A DNA stretch of 64,000 nt from RGIG8748 sp045646525 (GTDB lineage: Bacteria; Bacillota; Clostridia; UMGS1810). Below the pieces are notes generated by a model, which did not search any database, was not told the origin of the DNA, and was given only the letters and a program-made list of their open reading frames with translations. The translations under genes were made by a program, and so were the position numbers. Shown here one piece after another: positions 17,981 to 27,459 of this stretch. The stretch spans positions 56,236-120,235 of the forward strand of contig JAZRKX010000020.1 of assembly GCA_045646525.1 (NCBI GenBank). The letters are read 5' to 3'. Each line of letters starts with the position of its first letter. The first letter of the stretch is position 1.

Positions 17981-18390
17981 ATGTGCCTGACAGTGCCGAG
18001 GAAATTTTCAGTCTTGAAAAAGAGTGTTTCCCAAACGACTACTGGTCTTATGAACTTATAAAAAAAGATTTATCATCATATTTTGTTTGCAAGTACAAAG
18101 ATGATTTTGCAGGTTATGTGTGCTTTTCCTGTGTTATTGACGAAGCGGAAATTACACGCGTGGCTGTGAAACCCTCATACAGAAAAGAGGGCATTGCAAC
18201 TAAACTTATTGAATTTTTGAAAGCATATCTCTCTAAAAAAGGTTGCAAAACCATTTTGTTGGAGGTTCGCACTTCAAATGTTGCTGCTAAGTCTTTGTAC
18301 AATAAATTGGGTTTTGTTACCTACGCAGTACGCAAAAACTACTACCACAGTCCTGACGAAGACGCTGTTCTTATGTCGGCTAAACTATAG
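17968..18390 (+). CDS. rimI: Ribosomal protein S18-alanine N-acetyltransferase (RimI-like GNAT)
   Basis: A 140-residue GNAT acetyltransferase. The acetyl-CoA-binding segment is VAVKPSYRKEGIATKLIEF and the C-terminal motif is NVAAKSLYNKLGF followed by RKNYY. RimI acetylates the N-terminus of S18 in E. coli. Position between a tsaC-containing run and tsaD is the standard Firmicutes context. It overlaps the phosphatase gene by 13 bases and uses GAGAGGAT inside it as its binding site, so the two are probably translationally coupled. Confidence 0.9.
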   Translation: MYIINVPDSAEEIFSLEKECFPNDYWSYELIKKDLSSYFVCKYKDDFAGYVCFSCVIDEAEITRVAVKPSYRKEGIATKLIEFLKAYLSKKGCKTILLEVRTSNVAAKSLYNKLGFVTYAVRKNYYHSPDEDAVLMSAKL

Positions 18391-18401
18391 GCGGTGATTA
18401 C

Positions 18402-19409
18402 TTGTCTCTTATTTTAGGTATCGAATCTTCCTGCGACGAAACCTCTGTGGCTGTTGTCGAAGACGGAAGAAAAGTACTTTCAAATGTCATTTCTTCACAA
18501 ATAGAGATACACAAATTATATGGCGGTGTCGTTCCCGAAATTGCTTCCAGAAAGCATCTTGAAGTTGTAAATTCCGTCATAAAGGAAGCATTGGATTCTG
18601 CGGGCAAGACGCTCTCAGATATCGATGCTGTAGGAGTTACATATGCTCCCGGTCTTGTAGGTGCACTGCTTGTTGGTGTATCCTGTGCCAAGGCACTTTC
18701 ATATTCAATTTCCAAACCGCTCATACCCGTACATCATATAAGGGCGCACATATGCGCAAATTATATTGAGCATCCCGAGCTGGAGCCTCCCTTTATGTGT
18801 TTGGTAGCTTCAGGTGGGCATAGCCATATAATTCTTGTAGAGGACTATACCACCTACAAGGTAATAGGTCAGACTCGTGATGATGCAGCGGGCGAAGCTT
18901 TCGATAAGGTTGCCAGAGTTCTGGAGCTTGGATATCCCGGCGGACCAAAAATAGACAAGCTCGCCAAAGAGGGTAACGAGGAAGCCATCCCGTTCAAAAA
19001 GGTCAGCTTTGGAAAAGACAATTTTGATTTCAGCTTCAGCGGCATTAAAACCGGTGTTATAAATTATATACACAATCTTACTCAAAAGGGTATAGAGCCA
19101 AACAAAGCAGATATAGCTGCAAGCTTTGAAAAGAGCGTTGTTGAGGTACTTACCGACAACCTCATTTCTGCAGCAGATAAATACAATTTGAACCGCATAG
19201 CCCTTGCAGGCGGTGTTGCAGCCAATTCCAGACTAAGACAGGAATTGGAAAACAGAAAGGGCACTAAACAAGTCTTTTATCCGTCGCCAATTTTATGCAC
19301 GGATAATGGAGCAATGGTTGCTTGCTGTGCATACCATGAGTGGTTAGCAGGCAATATTGCAGATATAAGCTTAAATGCGAATGCGTTTTTAAGCGTGGAA
19401 CTCAATTAG
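18402..19409 (+). CDS. tsaD: tRNA N6-adenosine threonylcarbamoyltransferase TsaD
   Basis: Transfers the threonylcarbamoyl group to A37 of tRNA, together with TsaB and TsaE. It has 335 residues: GIESSCDETSVAVVE at the N-terminus, metal-binding HHIRAH (about 110-116), ASGGHSHIIL, and LAGGVAANSRLR near the C-terminus. The start codon is TTG at 18402, preceded by GGCGGTGA; the conserved MSLILGIESSCDE sequence begins there. It closes the prfA-tsaC-rimI run. Confidence 0.96.
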   Translation: MSLILGIESSCDETSVAVVEDGRKVLSNVISSQIEIHKLYGGVVPEIASRKHLEVVNSVIKEALDSAGKTLSDIDAVGVTYAPGLVGALLVGVSCAKALSYSISKPLIPVHHIRAHICANYIEHPELEPPFMCLVASGGHSHIILVEDYTTYKVIGQTRDDAAGEAFDKVARVLELGYPGGPKIDKLAKEGNEEAIPFKKVSFGKDNFDFSFSGIKTGVINYIHNLTQKGIEPNKADIAASFEKSVVEVLTDNLISAADKYNLNRIALAGGVAANSRLRQELENRKGTKQVFYPSPILCTDNGAMVACCAYHEWLAGNIADISLNANAFLSVELN

Positions 19410-19426
19410 TACAGGAGGGTAAAAAA

Positions 19427-21265
19427 ATGAAAAAAATGAAATTGTTATCGGCGGTAATGGCGCTTATGCTTGTTATGTCTGTGCCTTTTTTTGCAAGTGC
19501 CAAAACATTTAGCGATGTTTCGGAAGCTTCGCACAGTTGGGCAATAGATGCCATTGAAAACATGGCTGAAATAGGCGTTATCAACGGCTACTCTGACGGC
19601 ACATTCAAACCCAACAATGTTGTTACAAAACTTGAGTCTCTTCTCCTTACAGCAAGAATTCTCGGTGTAAGAAGTGAAGAAAACAGTGGCCTTCTCGAAG
19701 CTGCTTTAAAGAAATTCGGAGAAACAGTTGATTCATACGGCTTAAGTTTCGGAAACGACGAAGTTTGCTACCTGCTTATTAAAGATATCATTTCCGAAGA
19801 CGAGCTTACTGATTATATCAGTAAATCAAATGCCTCAAGCGGAATGAAAAGATACGAAATTGCAGTTCTTCTTACAAAGGCTCTTGATGCAGAAGATGAA
19901 GTAAGCAAAAATCTTATTACTACTCTTGATTTTGCAGATACCGAAGAAATCCCTGCATATGCCAAGAAGTATGTTGAATATGTATATGTAAATGAAATTA
20001 TGAACGGTGTCGGAGACAATAAGTTCTCGCCAAATACCGATGTTACAAGAGCTCAGATGGCAGTTCTCATGGACAAGCTCTCCAAAATAACAGGTTATTC
20101 CTATGTAAACGGTCAGGTCGCAGAACTTGATTATACCTCCAAGGTAATAAAAGTTAAGACATCCAATGAAACCATTCGTTATATCATAAACAGCGATGTG
20201 ATTTTACGCCTTGACGGAGTTTCTGTTACAATCAATGACATTTCGAACGGCTATAATGCTTTTATAACCACAAAGGGCGATACTCTTTATGCCATCGATT
20301 TTGTTACTCCTCTTGTAGAAAAGGAAGTCAATGGTGTTCTCACGGGTAAGGCTACAGGAGCCAATAATTCAATTTCGTTCTATGTGATTGAAAAGGATGA
20401 CCCTACACCCGATACAAATGTTAAGGAATCTTATCCTTTAAGCGATGATGCTGTTGTTACATATAACGATGCATCTGCCACATTAGGCGAACTTGCTACA
20501 GGCTCTTACCTTAGCGTAAGCATAAAAGAGGGCAAAATAGTAACCCTGCGCGCATATCCCAAGAACAAAACTGTTGCCGGTAAGGTTTCTGCAGTAGAAA
20601 TTACCCCCGTTCCAAAATTATATATTCTGCTTGATGACGGCACAGAAGAAGGATTTGTATTAGATAGCGAAGTTGAAACAACAAGAAACGGCAAAAATGC
20701 AAATATATCAAGCGTTGTAGCCGGTGATACCATAACTGCCTCTGTTGTATATAACAGAATCACAAAGGCTATTACAACCAGTAAAACTCAACAGGTAAAC
20801 GGTGTTATAAAAGAAGTTATCATATCTGTGAACCCCAGAATTACTGTTAAAACTTCGGATGGAGAGATAGTATATCCTGTTACTAATTTCTGTGATTTTG
20901 AAATTGCAGGAAAATCTTCGCCCACTTTCTATGACCTTCGCGTTGGCGAAACAGTTACACTTACTTTGGAAGGCGAAACAGTAGTTAAGCTTGTAACTAA
21001 TGCAACCGACGGAGTAACTCAGATAAACGGTGTTGTTACATCTGTAAACACTTCTCATGGTGTTATTCAGGTAAACTATACAGATGCTGTTTCTGGTGTT
21101 TCTGTGATTGAGCCTGTATTTGTTAAATCTAAAGCAACTATCATAGATATACTCACAGGAAACACAATTAAGCTTTCTGCCGTTAAGGAAGGCGCAAAAA
21201 TTACAGCATTTGGTGTACGCAGCAGCGGTATATTTGAGGCAACTACCATAAATGTAACCAATTAA
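19427..21265 (+). CDS. S-layer homology (SLH) domain surface protein
   Basis: A 612-residue exported protein. A signal peptide of about 26 residues ends in FFASA-KTF. The N-terminus carries an SLH repeat (FSDVSEASHSWAIDAIENMA, GYSDGTFKPNN, about 28-75), and a further one appears near 165-225 (FADTEEIPAYAKKYVEYVY, NKFSPNTDVTRAQMA). SLH repeats bind pyruvylated cell-wall polymers. The rest (about 230-612) is beta-rich with repeated short Val/Thr-rich strands (VNGVLTG, VAGKVSAVE, VNGVIKEVI, INGVVTSVN), probably tandem beta domains; no enzyme motif was seen. The ATG follows AGGAGGG by seven bases. A frame extension upstream overlaps tsaD and is discarded. Confidence 0.85.
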   Translation: MKKMKLLSAVMALMLVMSVPFFASAKTFSDVSEASHSWAIDAIENMAEIGVINGYSDGTFKPNNVVTKLESLLLTARILGVRSEENSGLLEAALKKFGETVDSYGLSFGNDEVCYLLIKDIISEDELTDYISKSNASSGMKRYEIAVLLTKALDAEDEVSKNLITTLDFADTEEIPAYAKKYVEYVYVNEIMNGVGDNKFSPNTDVTRAQMAVLMDKLSKITGYSYVNGQVAELDYTSKVIKVKTSNETIRYIINSDVILRLDGVSVTINDISNGYNAFITTKGDTLYAIDFVTPLVEKEVNGVLTGKATGANNSISFYVIEKDDPTPDTNVKESYPLSDDAVVTYNDASATLGELATGSYLSVSIKEGKIVTLRAYPKNKTVAGKVSAVEITPVPKLYILLDDGTEEGFVLDSEVETTRNGKNANISSVVAGDTITASVVYNRITKAITTSKTQQVNGVIKEVIISVNPRITVKTSDGEIVYPVTNFCDFEIAGKSSPTFYDLRVGETVTLTLEGETVVKLVTNATDGVTQINGVVTSVNTSHGVIQVNYTDAVSGVSVIEPVFVKSKATIIDILTGNTIKLSAVKEGAKITAFGVRSSGIFEATTINVTN

Positions 21266-21288
21266 TCAATTATTAGTTTAAATAACAG

Positions 21289-21320
21289 GAAATGTGTCTT
21301 GCGAAGGCAAGACACATTTC
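21289..21320 (+). terminator. 14-bp perfect hairpin after the SLH gene
   Basis: GAAATGTGTCTTGC, loop GAAG, GCAAGACACATTTC. The stem is perfect, but the T-run expected of an intrinsic terminator is missing (TGCACTTAATTAAG follows). It may be a transcript-stabilising 3' end or a partial attenuator. Confidence 0.6.
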
Positions 21321-21355
21321 TGCACTTAATTAAGAGCAGTTTGGAGCAGAGAAAA

Positions 21356-22336
21356 ATGATAGAAATTAAGCAAAAACCTGATTATTTTTTAGTAAGCAAT
21401 TATTTTGTTGATACCTTTTTATGCGAAGCCAATGGCTCGTTTGTTAAGGTGTATCTATATGTTTTAAGACATGCAAACAATCCGAACATGGAATTATCCG
21501 ATATTGCAAACGCTCTTAATTTACTCGAATCCGATGTCATTCGTGCACTTAAATATTGGCACAAACAAAACCTCATTGTTTTTTCTAAAAAATCGGACAG
21601 CGATTTTTCTCTTGAATTTATAAACAAGCTGCAACCACAGGAAACCGAAAATACAGACGAAGACAAAAGCGACAAGACCTTTGCGCCCAAAACCACTTCG
21701 CCTACGGCTGTGGTTTACAAAAAAAGCGATTTAAACACCTATATGAAAAACAATGACGGTATCAGGCATATGTTTTTGATATCAGAACAACTTTTAAACC
21801 GTACATTAACCGATACAGACAGAAAAATATTATTTGGATTCTATGATTATCTTGGTCTTCCCATTGAGGTTATTTTTACACTTTTGGAACACTGTATTTC
21901 AAACGGGAAATCCAATATGCGTTATATTGAAAAGGTAGCATATTCATGGGCAGATAAGGATATAAACACTCTTGCCAAAGCAAGCATGCATGTTAAGGAA
22001 GTAAATGAACTCACATCCCTTTACCAAAAGTATAAAAAAATGTTCAGAATAACAGGCAGAGAGCTTACCTCAACGGAGGAAGCATACATAAAAACCTGGG
22101 TTACAGACCTTAAGCTTTCTGACTCAGCCATTGAAGCCGCATATGAAAAAGCCGTGGCTAATACAGGAAAAATCGCTTTTGGTTATATGGATGCGATACT
22201 AAAGAATTCCCCAAAATCTATAAAGAGCTCTCCTAAACCACAGGTAAGCGAAAAGAAGAATTTCTTCCAGGATTACGACGAAGAAATCAGCGATTTTGAA
22301 TTGGAGCTTATTAAAAATCGTATTAACAAAAATTAA
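21356..22336 (+). CDS. DnaD-like replication initiation protein
   Basis: A 326-residue two-domain protein. The N-terminal winged helix covers about residues 1-90 (MELSDIANALNLLESDVIRALKYWHKQNL would be its recognition region, near residues 44-72). The C-terminal DnaB_2/DnaD domain is seen at about 215-300 (GRELTSTEEAYIKTW, KIAFGYMDAILKN). In Firmicutes such proteins help open DNA and load the replicative helicase. The next gene encodes a DnaI-like loader, which supports this. The ATG at 21356 follows GGAG; the frame is open to 21299, but that part lies in the hairpin. Confidence 0.85.
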   Translation: MIEIKQKPDYFLVSNYFVDTFLCEANGSFVKVYLYVLRHANNPNMELSDIANALNLLESDVIRALKYWHKQNLIVFSKKSDSDFSLEFINKLQPQETENTDEDKSDKTFAPKTTSPTAVVYKKSDLNTYMKNNDGIRHMFLISEQLLNRTLTDTDRKILFGFYDYLGLPIEVIFTLLEHCISNGKSNMRYIEKVAYSWADKDINTLAKASMHVKEVNELTSLYQKYKKMFRITGRELTSTEEAYIKTWVTDLKLSDSAIEAAYEKAVANTGKIAFGYMDAILKNSPKSIKSSPKPQVSEKKNFFQDYDEEISDFELELIKNRINKN

Positions 22337-22353
22337 TTTTAAGGAGCACTTAT

Positions 22354-23352
22354 ATGACAAATATGCTTCATGAAATGGTACTTGATGAATACCGAAAAAA
22401 AGAAGAAAAACGAAAAAAAGAATACGAAATTAAACTTAGCGAACTATACGCTATGTTTCCCGAAGTAAAAGAAATCGACGATGAAATATCTTCGCTTGCT
22501 GTAAAACACGCCGCAAGAATTATAAGAGAGGGTATAACACCTGAGCAGGCTGTAGAAAGTGTGCGCAAGGAGAAAGCTGCTCTTGAAAAAAGACGAAACT
22601 CTATTTTAAGCGATGCTTCATATACAGATGAATTTTTACCGCACTATGACTGCGACATTTGCAAAGATACCGGATTTGCAGACGGTCAAAAATGCAAATG
22701 CTATATGGAAATAATGAAAAAATTAATGCTTTCCAATGTAAACGGTGCAAAGACAATTATTTTTGATTTTGAAAAAGACCGCTTTGATAACTTTTCTTTT
22801 GAATGGTATTCTAAGGAAATAGTAGATTCAAAGATAAATATATCGCCTTATGAAAATATTAAGTCCGTGTATAAGGTTTGCAAAGACTTCTGCGAAAACT
22901 TTGAAAAAGAGGCACAAAACCTGTATTTTTACGGTTCATCCGGCACAGGAAAAACCTTTCTTGCAAGCTGCATTGCAAATGAGCTTGTATCAAAAGGGCA
23001 TAGTGTAGTATATCAGTCTGCATATAAGCTTTTTCAGTTTATGGAAGACTATAAGTTCTGCCGAATCGACAGAGACACTCCGCTTTATGATAATATATAC
23101 AACTGTGATTTACTCATAATTGACGATTTGGGCACGGAGTTCAGTACAGCATACACATGTTCTGTACTTTTTGATATCTTAAATTCCAGACTTTTGAATG
23201 AAAAGAGTACAATAATAAGTTCTAATCTCAATCTTGGTAATCTTGAAAGGAAATACACCGACAGAGTTCACTCCAGAGTTGTAGGAAACTTTGAAATGCT
23301 GAGATTTTTGGGTGACGATATAAGAATACTAAAAAAACAAACCGGGAGATAA
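22354..23352 (+). CDS. DnaC/DnaI-like helicase loader ATPase
   Basis: A 332-residue AAA+ protein. The N-terminal part is charged and helical, then comes a four-Cys zinc-type cluster (CDICKDTGFADGQKCKC, about 92-108) found in this family. Walker A is YGSSGTGKTFLA (about 190-201) and Walker B is LLIIDDLG. DnaI/DnaC proteins load the hexameric helicase at origins; dnaB itself is at 37.2 kb. AAGGAG is ideally placed. It follows the DnaD-like gene by 17 bases, so the pair is probably one transcript. Confidence 0.9.
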   Translation: MTNMLHEMVLDEYRKKEEKRKKEYEIKLSELYAMFPEVKEIDDEISSLAVKHAARIIREGITPEQAVESVRKEKAALEKRRNSILSDASYTDEFLPHYDCDICKDTGFADGQKCKCYMEIMKKLMLSNVNGAKTIIFDFEKDRFDNFSFEWYSKEIVDSKINISPYENIKSVYKVCKDFCENFEKEAQNLYFYGSSGTGKTFLASCIANELVSKGHSVVYQSAYKLFQFMEDYKFCRIDRDTPLYDNIYNCDLLIIDDLGTEFSTAYTCSVLFDILNSRLLNEKSTIISSNLNLGNLERKYTDRVHSRVVGNFEMLRFLGDDIRILKKQTGR

Positions 23353-23354
23353 AT

Positions 23355-24224
23355 ATGTTACTTTCAAATGAATGGACAGACTATGAAATAATTGATGCCG
23401 CCGATGGGAAAAAGCTTGAACGGTGGGGTGATATTGTTTTAAACAGACCCGACCCGCAAATAATATGGTCAAATAATGCTCCGAGCAAATCGTGGAAAGA
23501 GGCTAATGCCATATATCACAGAAGTAAGTCGGGCGGTGGTGAATGGCAATATTTCACCGATATTCCTGAAGCCTGGCAGATATCATATAAACACCTTACA
23601 TTTAATGTAAAACCCATGGGATTTAAGCATACGGGACTTTTTCCCGAACAGGCAGTAAACTGGGATTTTATGTATGATGCTATAAAAACTCAGAACAGAG
23701 AAATCTCTGTCTTAAATCTTTTTGCATATACAGGCGGTGCTACAGTAAGCTGTGCTTCTGCCGGAGCCAAGGTTGTACATGTTGATGCTGCAAAAGGTAT
23801 GGTACAATGGGCAAAGGAAAACGCCGCATCATGCGGTCTTGCAGATGCACCGATAAGATATATAGTTGATGATTGCACAAAGTTTGTTGAGCGCGAAATA
23901 AGACGCGGCAATAAATATGATGCCATAATCATGGACCCCCCGTCTTACGGCAGAGGACCAAAGGGTGAAATATGGAAGTTTGAGGACGAATTATATGGTC
24001 TGGTATCCAAATGCTCTCAATTACTTTCTGATAATCCTGTATTTTTTATAGTAAATTCTTATACTACCGGTATTTCGCATACGGTTGTAGCAAATCTTAT
24101 TACTATGGTTTTAAAAACAAAATTCGGAGGAAATGTTACTTCCGACGAAATAGGTTTACCTATTAAATCCTCAGGTTTAGTACTGCCATGCGGCGCTACT
24201 ACAAGATGGTTTAAGGAGGAGTAG
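23355..24224 (+). CDS. Class I SAM-dependent RNA methyltransferase (RlmI/RlmK-like)
   Basis: A 289-residue Rossmann-fold methyltransferase of the COG1092 group. The SAM-binding motif is VLNLFAYTGGATVSCASAGA with the acidic partner VVHVDAAK, and the catalytic-region motif is DPPSYGRGPKGEIW. COG1092 members such as RlmI and the RlmK half of RlmKL methylate 23S rRNA. The N-terminal PUA domain of RlmI is absent, so the target cannot be assigned. It starts two bases after the helicase-loader stop. Confidence 0.82.
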   Translation: MLLSNEWTDYEIIDAADGKKLERWGDIVLNRPDPQIIWSNNAPSKSWKEANAIYHRSKSGGGEWQYFTDIPEAWQISYKHLTFNVKPMGFKHTGLFPEQAVNWDFMYDAIKTQNREISVLNLFAYTGGATVSCASAGAKVVHVDAAKGMVQWAKENAASCGLADAPIRYIVDDCTKFVEREIRRGNKYDAIIMDPPSYGRGPKGEIWKFEDELYGLVSKCSQLLSDNPVFFIVNSYTTGISHTVVANLITMVLKTKFGGNVTSDEIGLPIKSSGLVLPCGATTRWFKEE

Positions 24225-24226
24225 CT

Positions 24227-25057
24227 TTGATTTCTGCTCAAAATATCACATTTTCATACACCCACGAGTCTACCGAAAAAGATGTCCTCAAAAATGTAAG
24301 TCTGGATATTGAAAAAGGTGATTTCGTTGCTCTTTTAGGGCAGAACGGTTCGGGCAAGTCAACACTTGCCAAACACTTCAATGCCATACTTTTACCACAG
24401 GGCGGAAAGATTTTTATAAATGGTTTTGATACCGCAGAAGAAAAGAACTTATGGGATATAAGGTCTACCGCTGCCATGGTCTTTCAAAACCCCGATAATC
24501 AGCTTGTTGCAACCGTGGTAGAAGAAGATGTAGCCTTTGCTGCCGAAAATCTTGGCATACCGCCAAAAGAAATCAGAAAAAGAGTTGATGAAGCTCTCGA
24601 AATAGTAGGTATGTCTGAGTTTAATAAGCACGCACCGCATCTGTTATCCGGCGGACAAAAACAGCGTGTTGCAATCGCGGGCGTTATAGCTATGCGTCCT
24701 CAGATTATAATATTTGATGAGCCTACTGCCATGCTTGACCCTCAAGGCAGAAAAGAGGTACTAAAGTGTATTAAATCTCTTAATGAAGAGCACGGCATAA
24801 CCATAGTCCTCATTACTCACAATATGGATGAAGCCGCACAGGCAAAAAGGGTTGTAGTGCTTGACAAGGGCAGAATTGTGATGGATGATGTGCCCAAAAA
24901 AGTTTTTTCAAATGTCAAACAGATAAAGGCTCTCGGTCTGGATGTTCCTCAGGTTACTTACCTTGCGTATTTATTAAGACAAAAGGGCATTGATATTTCA
25001 AAAGAAGTTTTGACAGTTGAAGATTGCATTATGGAGCTTAAAAGATTATGTCAATAA
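24227..25057 (+). CDS. ecfA1: Energy-coupling factor transporter ATPase EcfA1
   Basis: ABC ATPase of the ECF vitamin/metal uptake module, 276 residues. Walker A is GQNGSGKST, the Q-loop is VFQNPDNQL, the signature is LLSGGQKQRVAIAG, and Walker B is IIIFDEPTAMLD. The start is TTG at 24227, just after AAGGAGGAG. It is the first of ecfA1-ecfA2-ecfT, whose genes overlap; the substrate-binding S component is elsewhere, as usual for group II ECF systems. The gene begins two bases after the methyltransferase stop. Confidence 0.95.
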   Translation: MISAQNITFSYTHESTEKDVLKNVSLDIEKGDFVALLGQNGSGKSTLAKHFNAILLPQGGKIFINGFDTAEEKNLWDIRSTAAMVFQNPDNQLVATVVEEDVAFAAENLGIPPKEIRKRVDEALEIVGMSEFNKHAPHLLSGGQKQRVAIAGVIAMRPQIIIFDEPTAMLDPQGRKEVLKCIKSLNEEHGITIVLITHNMDEAAQAKRVVVLDKGRIVMDDVPKKVFSNVKQIKALGLDVPQVTYLAYLLRQKGIDISKEVLTVEDCIMELKRLCQ

Positions 25058-25908
25058 TTGTAAATGATTTAAAGCATATATATTCGAAAAACGGGCCGTT
25101 TGAAAGGGTTGCCATAGAGGATGTTTCCTTTACAATAAATGACGGAGAATTTATCGGTCTCATAGGTCATACAGGAAGCGGTAAATCTACTCTTATAGAA
25201 CATTTGAACGGTCTTTTAAAGGCGGATAGCGGTCAGATTATAATAGACGGGGTTGATATCACCGATAAAAATTGCAAACTTTCCGAAATTCGCAGCAGGG
25301 TAGGTCTGGTATTTCAATATCCCGAATATCAGCTCTTTGAGGAGACGGTATATAAAGATATTGCCTACGGTCCATCCAATATGAAACTAAGCGATGAAGA
25401 AATTCAAAGACGGGTATTTCAAGCTGCACAGTTTGTAGGTCTAGATAGTGACATTATGCAGTGTTCGCCATTTGATTTGTCGGGCGGACAGAAAAGGCGA
25501 GTGGCAATAGCAGGTGTTCTTGCTATGGAGCCAAAGGTACTTATTTTGGATGAGCCTACTGCAGGTCTTGACCCCCAAGGCAGAAACGACCTTTTGGCAA
25601 GGCTCAAATTTCTGCATAAAGAAAAGGGCATAACCATAATACTCGTATCTCATTCCATGGAGGATATCGCAGATACTGTAGATAAGGTTATGGTAATGTC
25701 AAAAGGCAGACTTGTTGCTTTTGATACAATAAACAACATCTTTACAAAAACAGAGCTTTTAAAAGGAATAGGTCTTGATATCCCCGAGATTTGTCAGGTA
25801 ATAGACTTTTTGAAAGCACAGGGATACACGTTTCCAAAGGATATTTGCAGCGTAGAAGATACGGCAAATATAATTTTTGAAATATTAAAAGGAGCACACG
25901 ATGCTTAA
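25048..25908 (+). CDS. ecfA2: Energy-coupling factor transporter ATPase EcfA2
   Basis: Second ATPase of the ECF module, 286 residues. Walker A is GHTGSGKST, Q-loop VFQYPEYQLFEETV, signature DLSGGQKRRVAIAG, Walker B VLILDEPTAGLD. EcfA1 and EcfA2 form a heterodimer that drives EcfT. The ATG lies ten bases inside the end of ecfA1, so translation is probably coupled. Confidence 0.95.
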   Translation: MSIIVNDLKHIYSKNGPFERVAIEDVSFTINDGEFIGLIGHTGSGKSTLIEHLNGLLKADSGQIIIDGVDITDKNCKLSEIRSRVGLVFQYPEYQLFEETVYKDIAYGPSNMKLSDEEIQRRVFQAAQFVGLDSDIMQCSPFDLSGGQKRRVAIAGVLAMEPKVLILDEPTAGLDPQGRNDLLARLKFLHKEKGITIILVSHSMEDIADTVDKVMVMSKGRLVAFDTINNIFTKTELLKGIGLDIPEICQVIDFLKAQGYTFPKDICSVEDTANIIFEILKGAHDA

Positions 25909-26707
25909 AGATATCACTCTTGGACAGTATTTTCCGATGGATTCTGTTATTCACAGAATCGATCCGCGTATTAAAATACTATCGGTACTATTTATAATAA
26001 TTGCCGTTTTTTTATGCAAAACACCGTTGTCATTTATTATGGCTGCGGCTTTTAATATTGCTGTAATTGCCGCATCAAAGATAAGCTTTAAAACGGTAAT
26101 GTCTTCATTAAAACCTGTTTTATTCATCATAGTTTTTACTGCTGTTATAAACCTGTTTCTTACAGGCGGTGACGATTATCTTGTAAAATGGAAGTTCATT
26201 GCTATAACCCGTCAGGGTGTGGAAGCGGCACTTACTATGGCAATAAGAATCATACTTTTGGTATCCTTTTCTTCCATGCTTACTTTTACCACTTCACCTA
26301 TAATGCTCACAGACGGTATAGAAAGTTTACTTAAGCCTTTTTCAAAGATTGGACTGCCCGTTCATGAGCTCTCTATGATGATGACCATAGCCTTGCGCTT
26401 TATACCAACACTTCTCGAAGAAACCGACAAAATAATAATGGCACAAAAATCCCGCGGAGCTGATTTTGAAAGCGGAAGCATTGTAAAAAGGGCGAAATCG
26501 CTCATACCGATACTGGTACCTCTTTTTATAAATTCATTCCGCCGTGCAGATGAACTTGCTACTGCTATGGAATGCAGATGTTATCGCGGCGGTGACAACA
26601 GAACAAGACTTAAGGAGCTAAGATTTAAAAGAACTGATTTTTTTGCTTTTGTCATAATGCTTCTTTGCGTAAGTGCAGTAATTTTAATTGGAGTTTTTAG
26701 AATATGA
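25901..26707 (+). CDS. ecfT: Energy-coupling factor transporter transmembrane protein EcfT
   Basis: The membrane scaffold of the ECF transporter, 268 residues, with several hydrophobic helices from about residue 25 onward. The family signature coupling motifs are visible as KSRGADFESGS (first, Ala-Arg-Gly type) and TAMECRCYRGGDNRTRL (second). These motifs contact the two ATPases. It overlaps ecfA2 by eight bases and truA by four. Confidence 0.94.
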   Translation: MLKDITLGQYFPMDSVIHRIDPRIKILSVLFIIIAVFLCKTPLSFIMAAAFNIAVIAASKISFKTVMSSLKPVLFIIVFTAVINLFLTGGDDYLVKWKFIAITRQGVEAALTMAIRIILLVSFSSMLTFTTSPIMLTDGIESLLKPFSKIGLPVHELSMMMTIALRFIPTLLEETDKIIMAQKSRGADFESGSIVKRAKSLIPILVPLFINSFRRADELATAMECRCYRGGDNRTRLKELRFKRTDFFAFVIMLLCVSAVILIGVFRI

Positions 26708-27459
26708 ACCCAAGAAATCTTCTTTTAAAAATTCAATATGACGGAAGCGGTTATCACGGTTATCAGATACAGCCGCAAGCTATAACAGTGCAAAAAGTCA
26801 TTGGGGATGCACTATCTCATATAACAGGGGAACAAATCCGTGTTAATGGCTGTTCGCGTACGGATGCGGGAGTACATGCTGTTGAATATGCACTCTCTTT
26901 TGAAACCTCGTTTCCCATACCTGCAGACAGACTTCCTATTGTACTGAATAACAAGCTACCAAAAGATATAAAAGCACTTTCTTGCATAGAGGTTTCACCC
27001 GAGTTTCACGCAAGGTTTGATACAGTAAGCAAAACCTACAGATATGTAATAAATACAAGTGAAAACCCGCAGGTATTTACCCGCAACTACGAATGGCAGC
27101 TGAAAAAACACATAGATTTACAGGCGATAAATGAAGCCTGCAAATATTTTATAGGCGAAAAGGATTTTGCCTCTTTTATGACATCGGGAACAGAGGTTTC
27201 ATCAACAGTCAGAACAGTATATTCTCTCGAAGCTCTTTCAAAAGATAATATTTTAGAAATTTATATAAAAGCAAACGGATATTTATACAACATGGTTCGT
27301 ATAATAGTAGGAACCTTGGTAGATGTAGGACTCGGAAAATATGAGCCTCATAAAATACAGGAAATAATATCTGCAAAAGACCGTTCACTTGCAGGGCCTA
27401 CTGCGCCGCCGCAAGGTTTATCGCTTTTTAAAGTTGAGTATGAGGAGGTAGCGTTTTGA
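26704..27459 (+). CDS. truA: tRNA pseudouridine(38-40) synthase TruA
   Basis: Isomerises U38-40 in the anticodon arm of many tRNAs. It has 251 residues, with the catalytic Asp in CSRTDAGVHA (near residue 57), the YDGSGYHGYQIQP N-terminal motif and the YRYVI and GYLYNMVRIIVGTL motifs. It follows the ecf genes with a 4-base overlap, an order frequent in Firmicutes (cbiO-cbiO-cbiQ-truA). Confidence 0.97.
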   Translation: MNPRNLLLKIQYDGSGYHGYQIQPQAITVQKVIGDALSHITGEQIRVNGCSRTDAGVHAVEYALSFETSFPIPADRLPIVLNNKLPKDIKALSCIEVSPEFHARFDTVSKTYRYVINTSENPQVFTRNYEWQLKKHIDLQAINEACKYFIGEKDFASFMTSGTEVSSTVRTVYSLEALSKDNILEIYIKANGYLYNMVRIIVGTLVDVGLGKYEPHKIQEIISAKDRSLAGPTAPPQGLSLFKVEYEEVAF

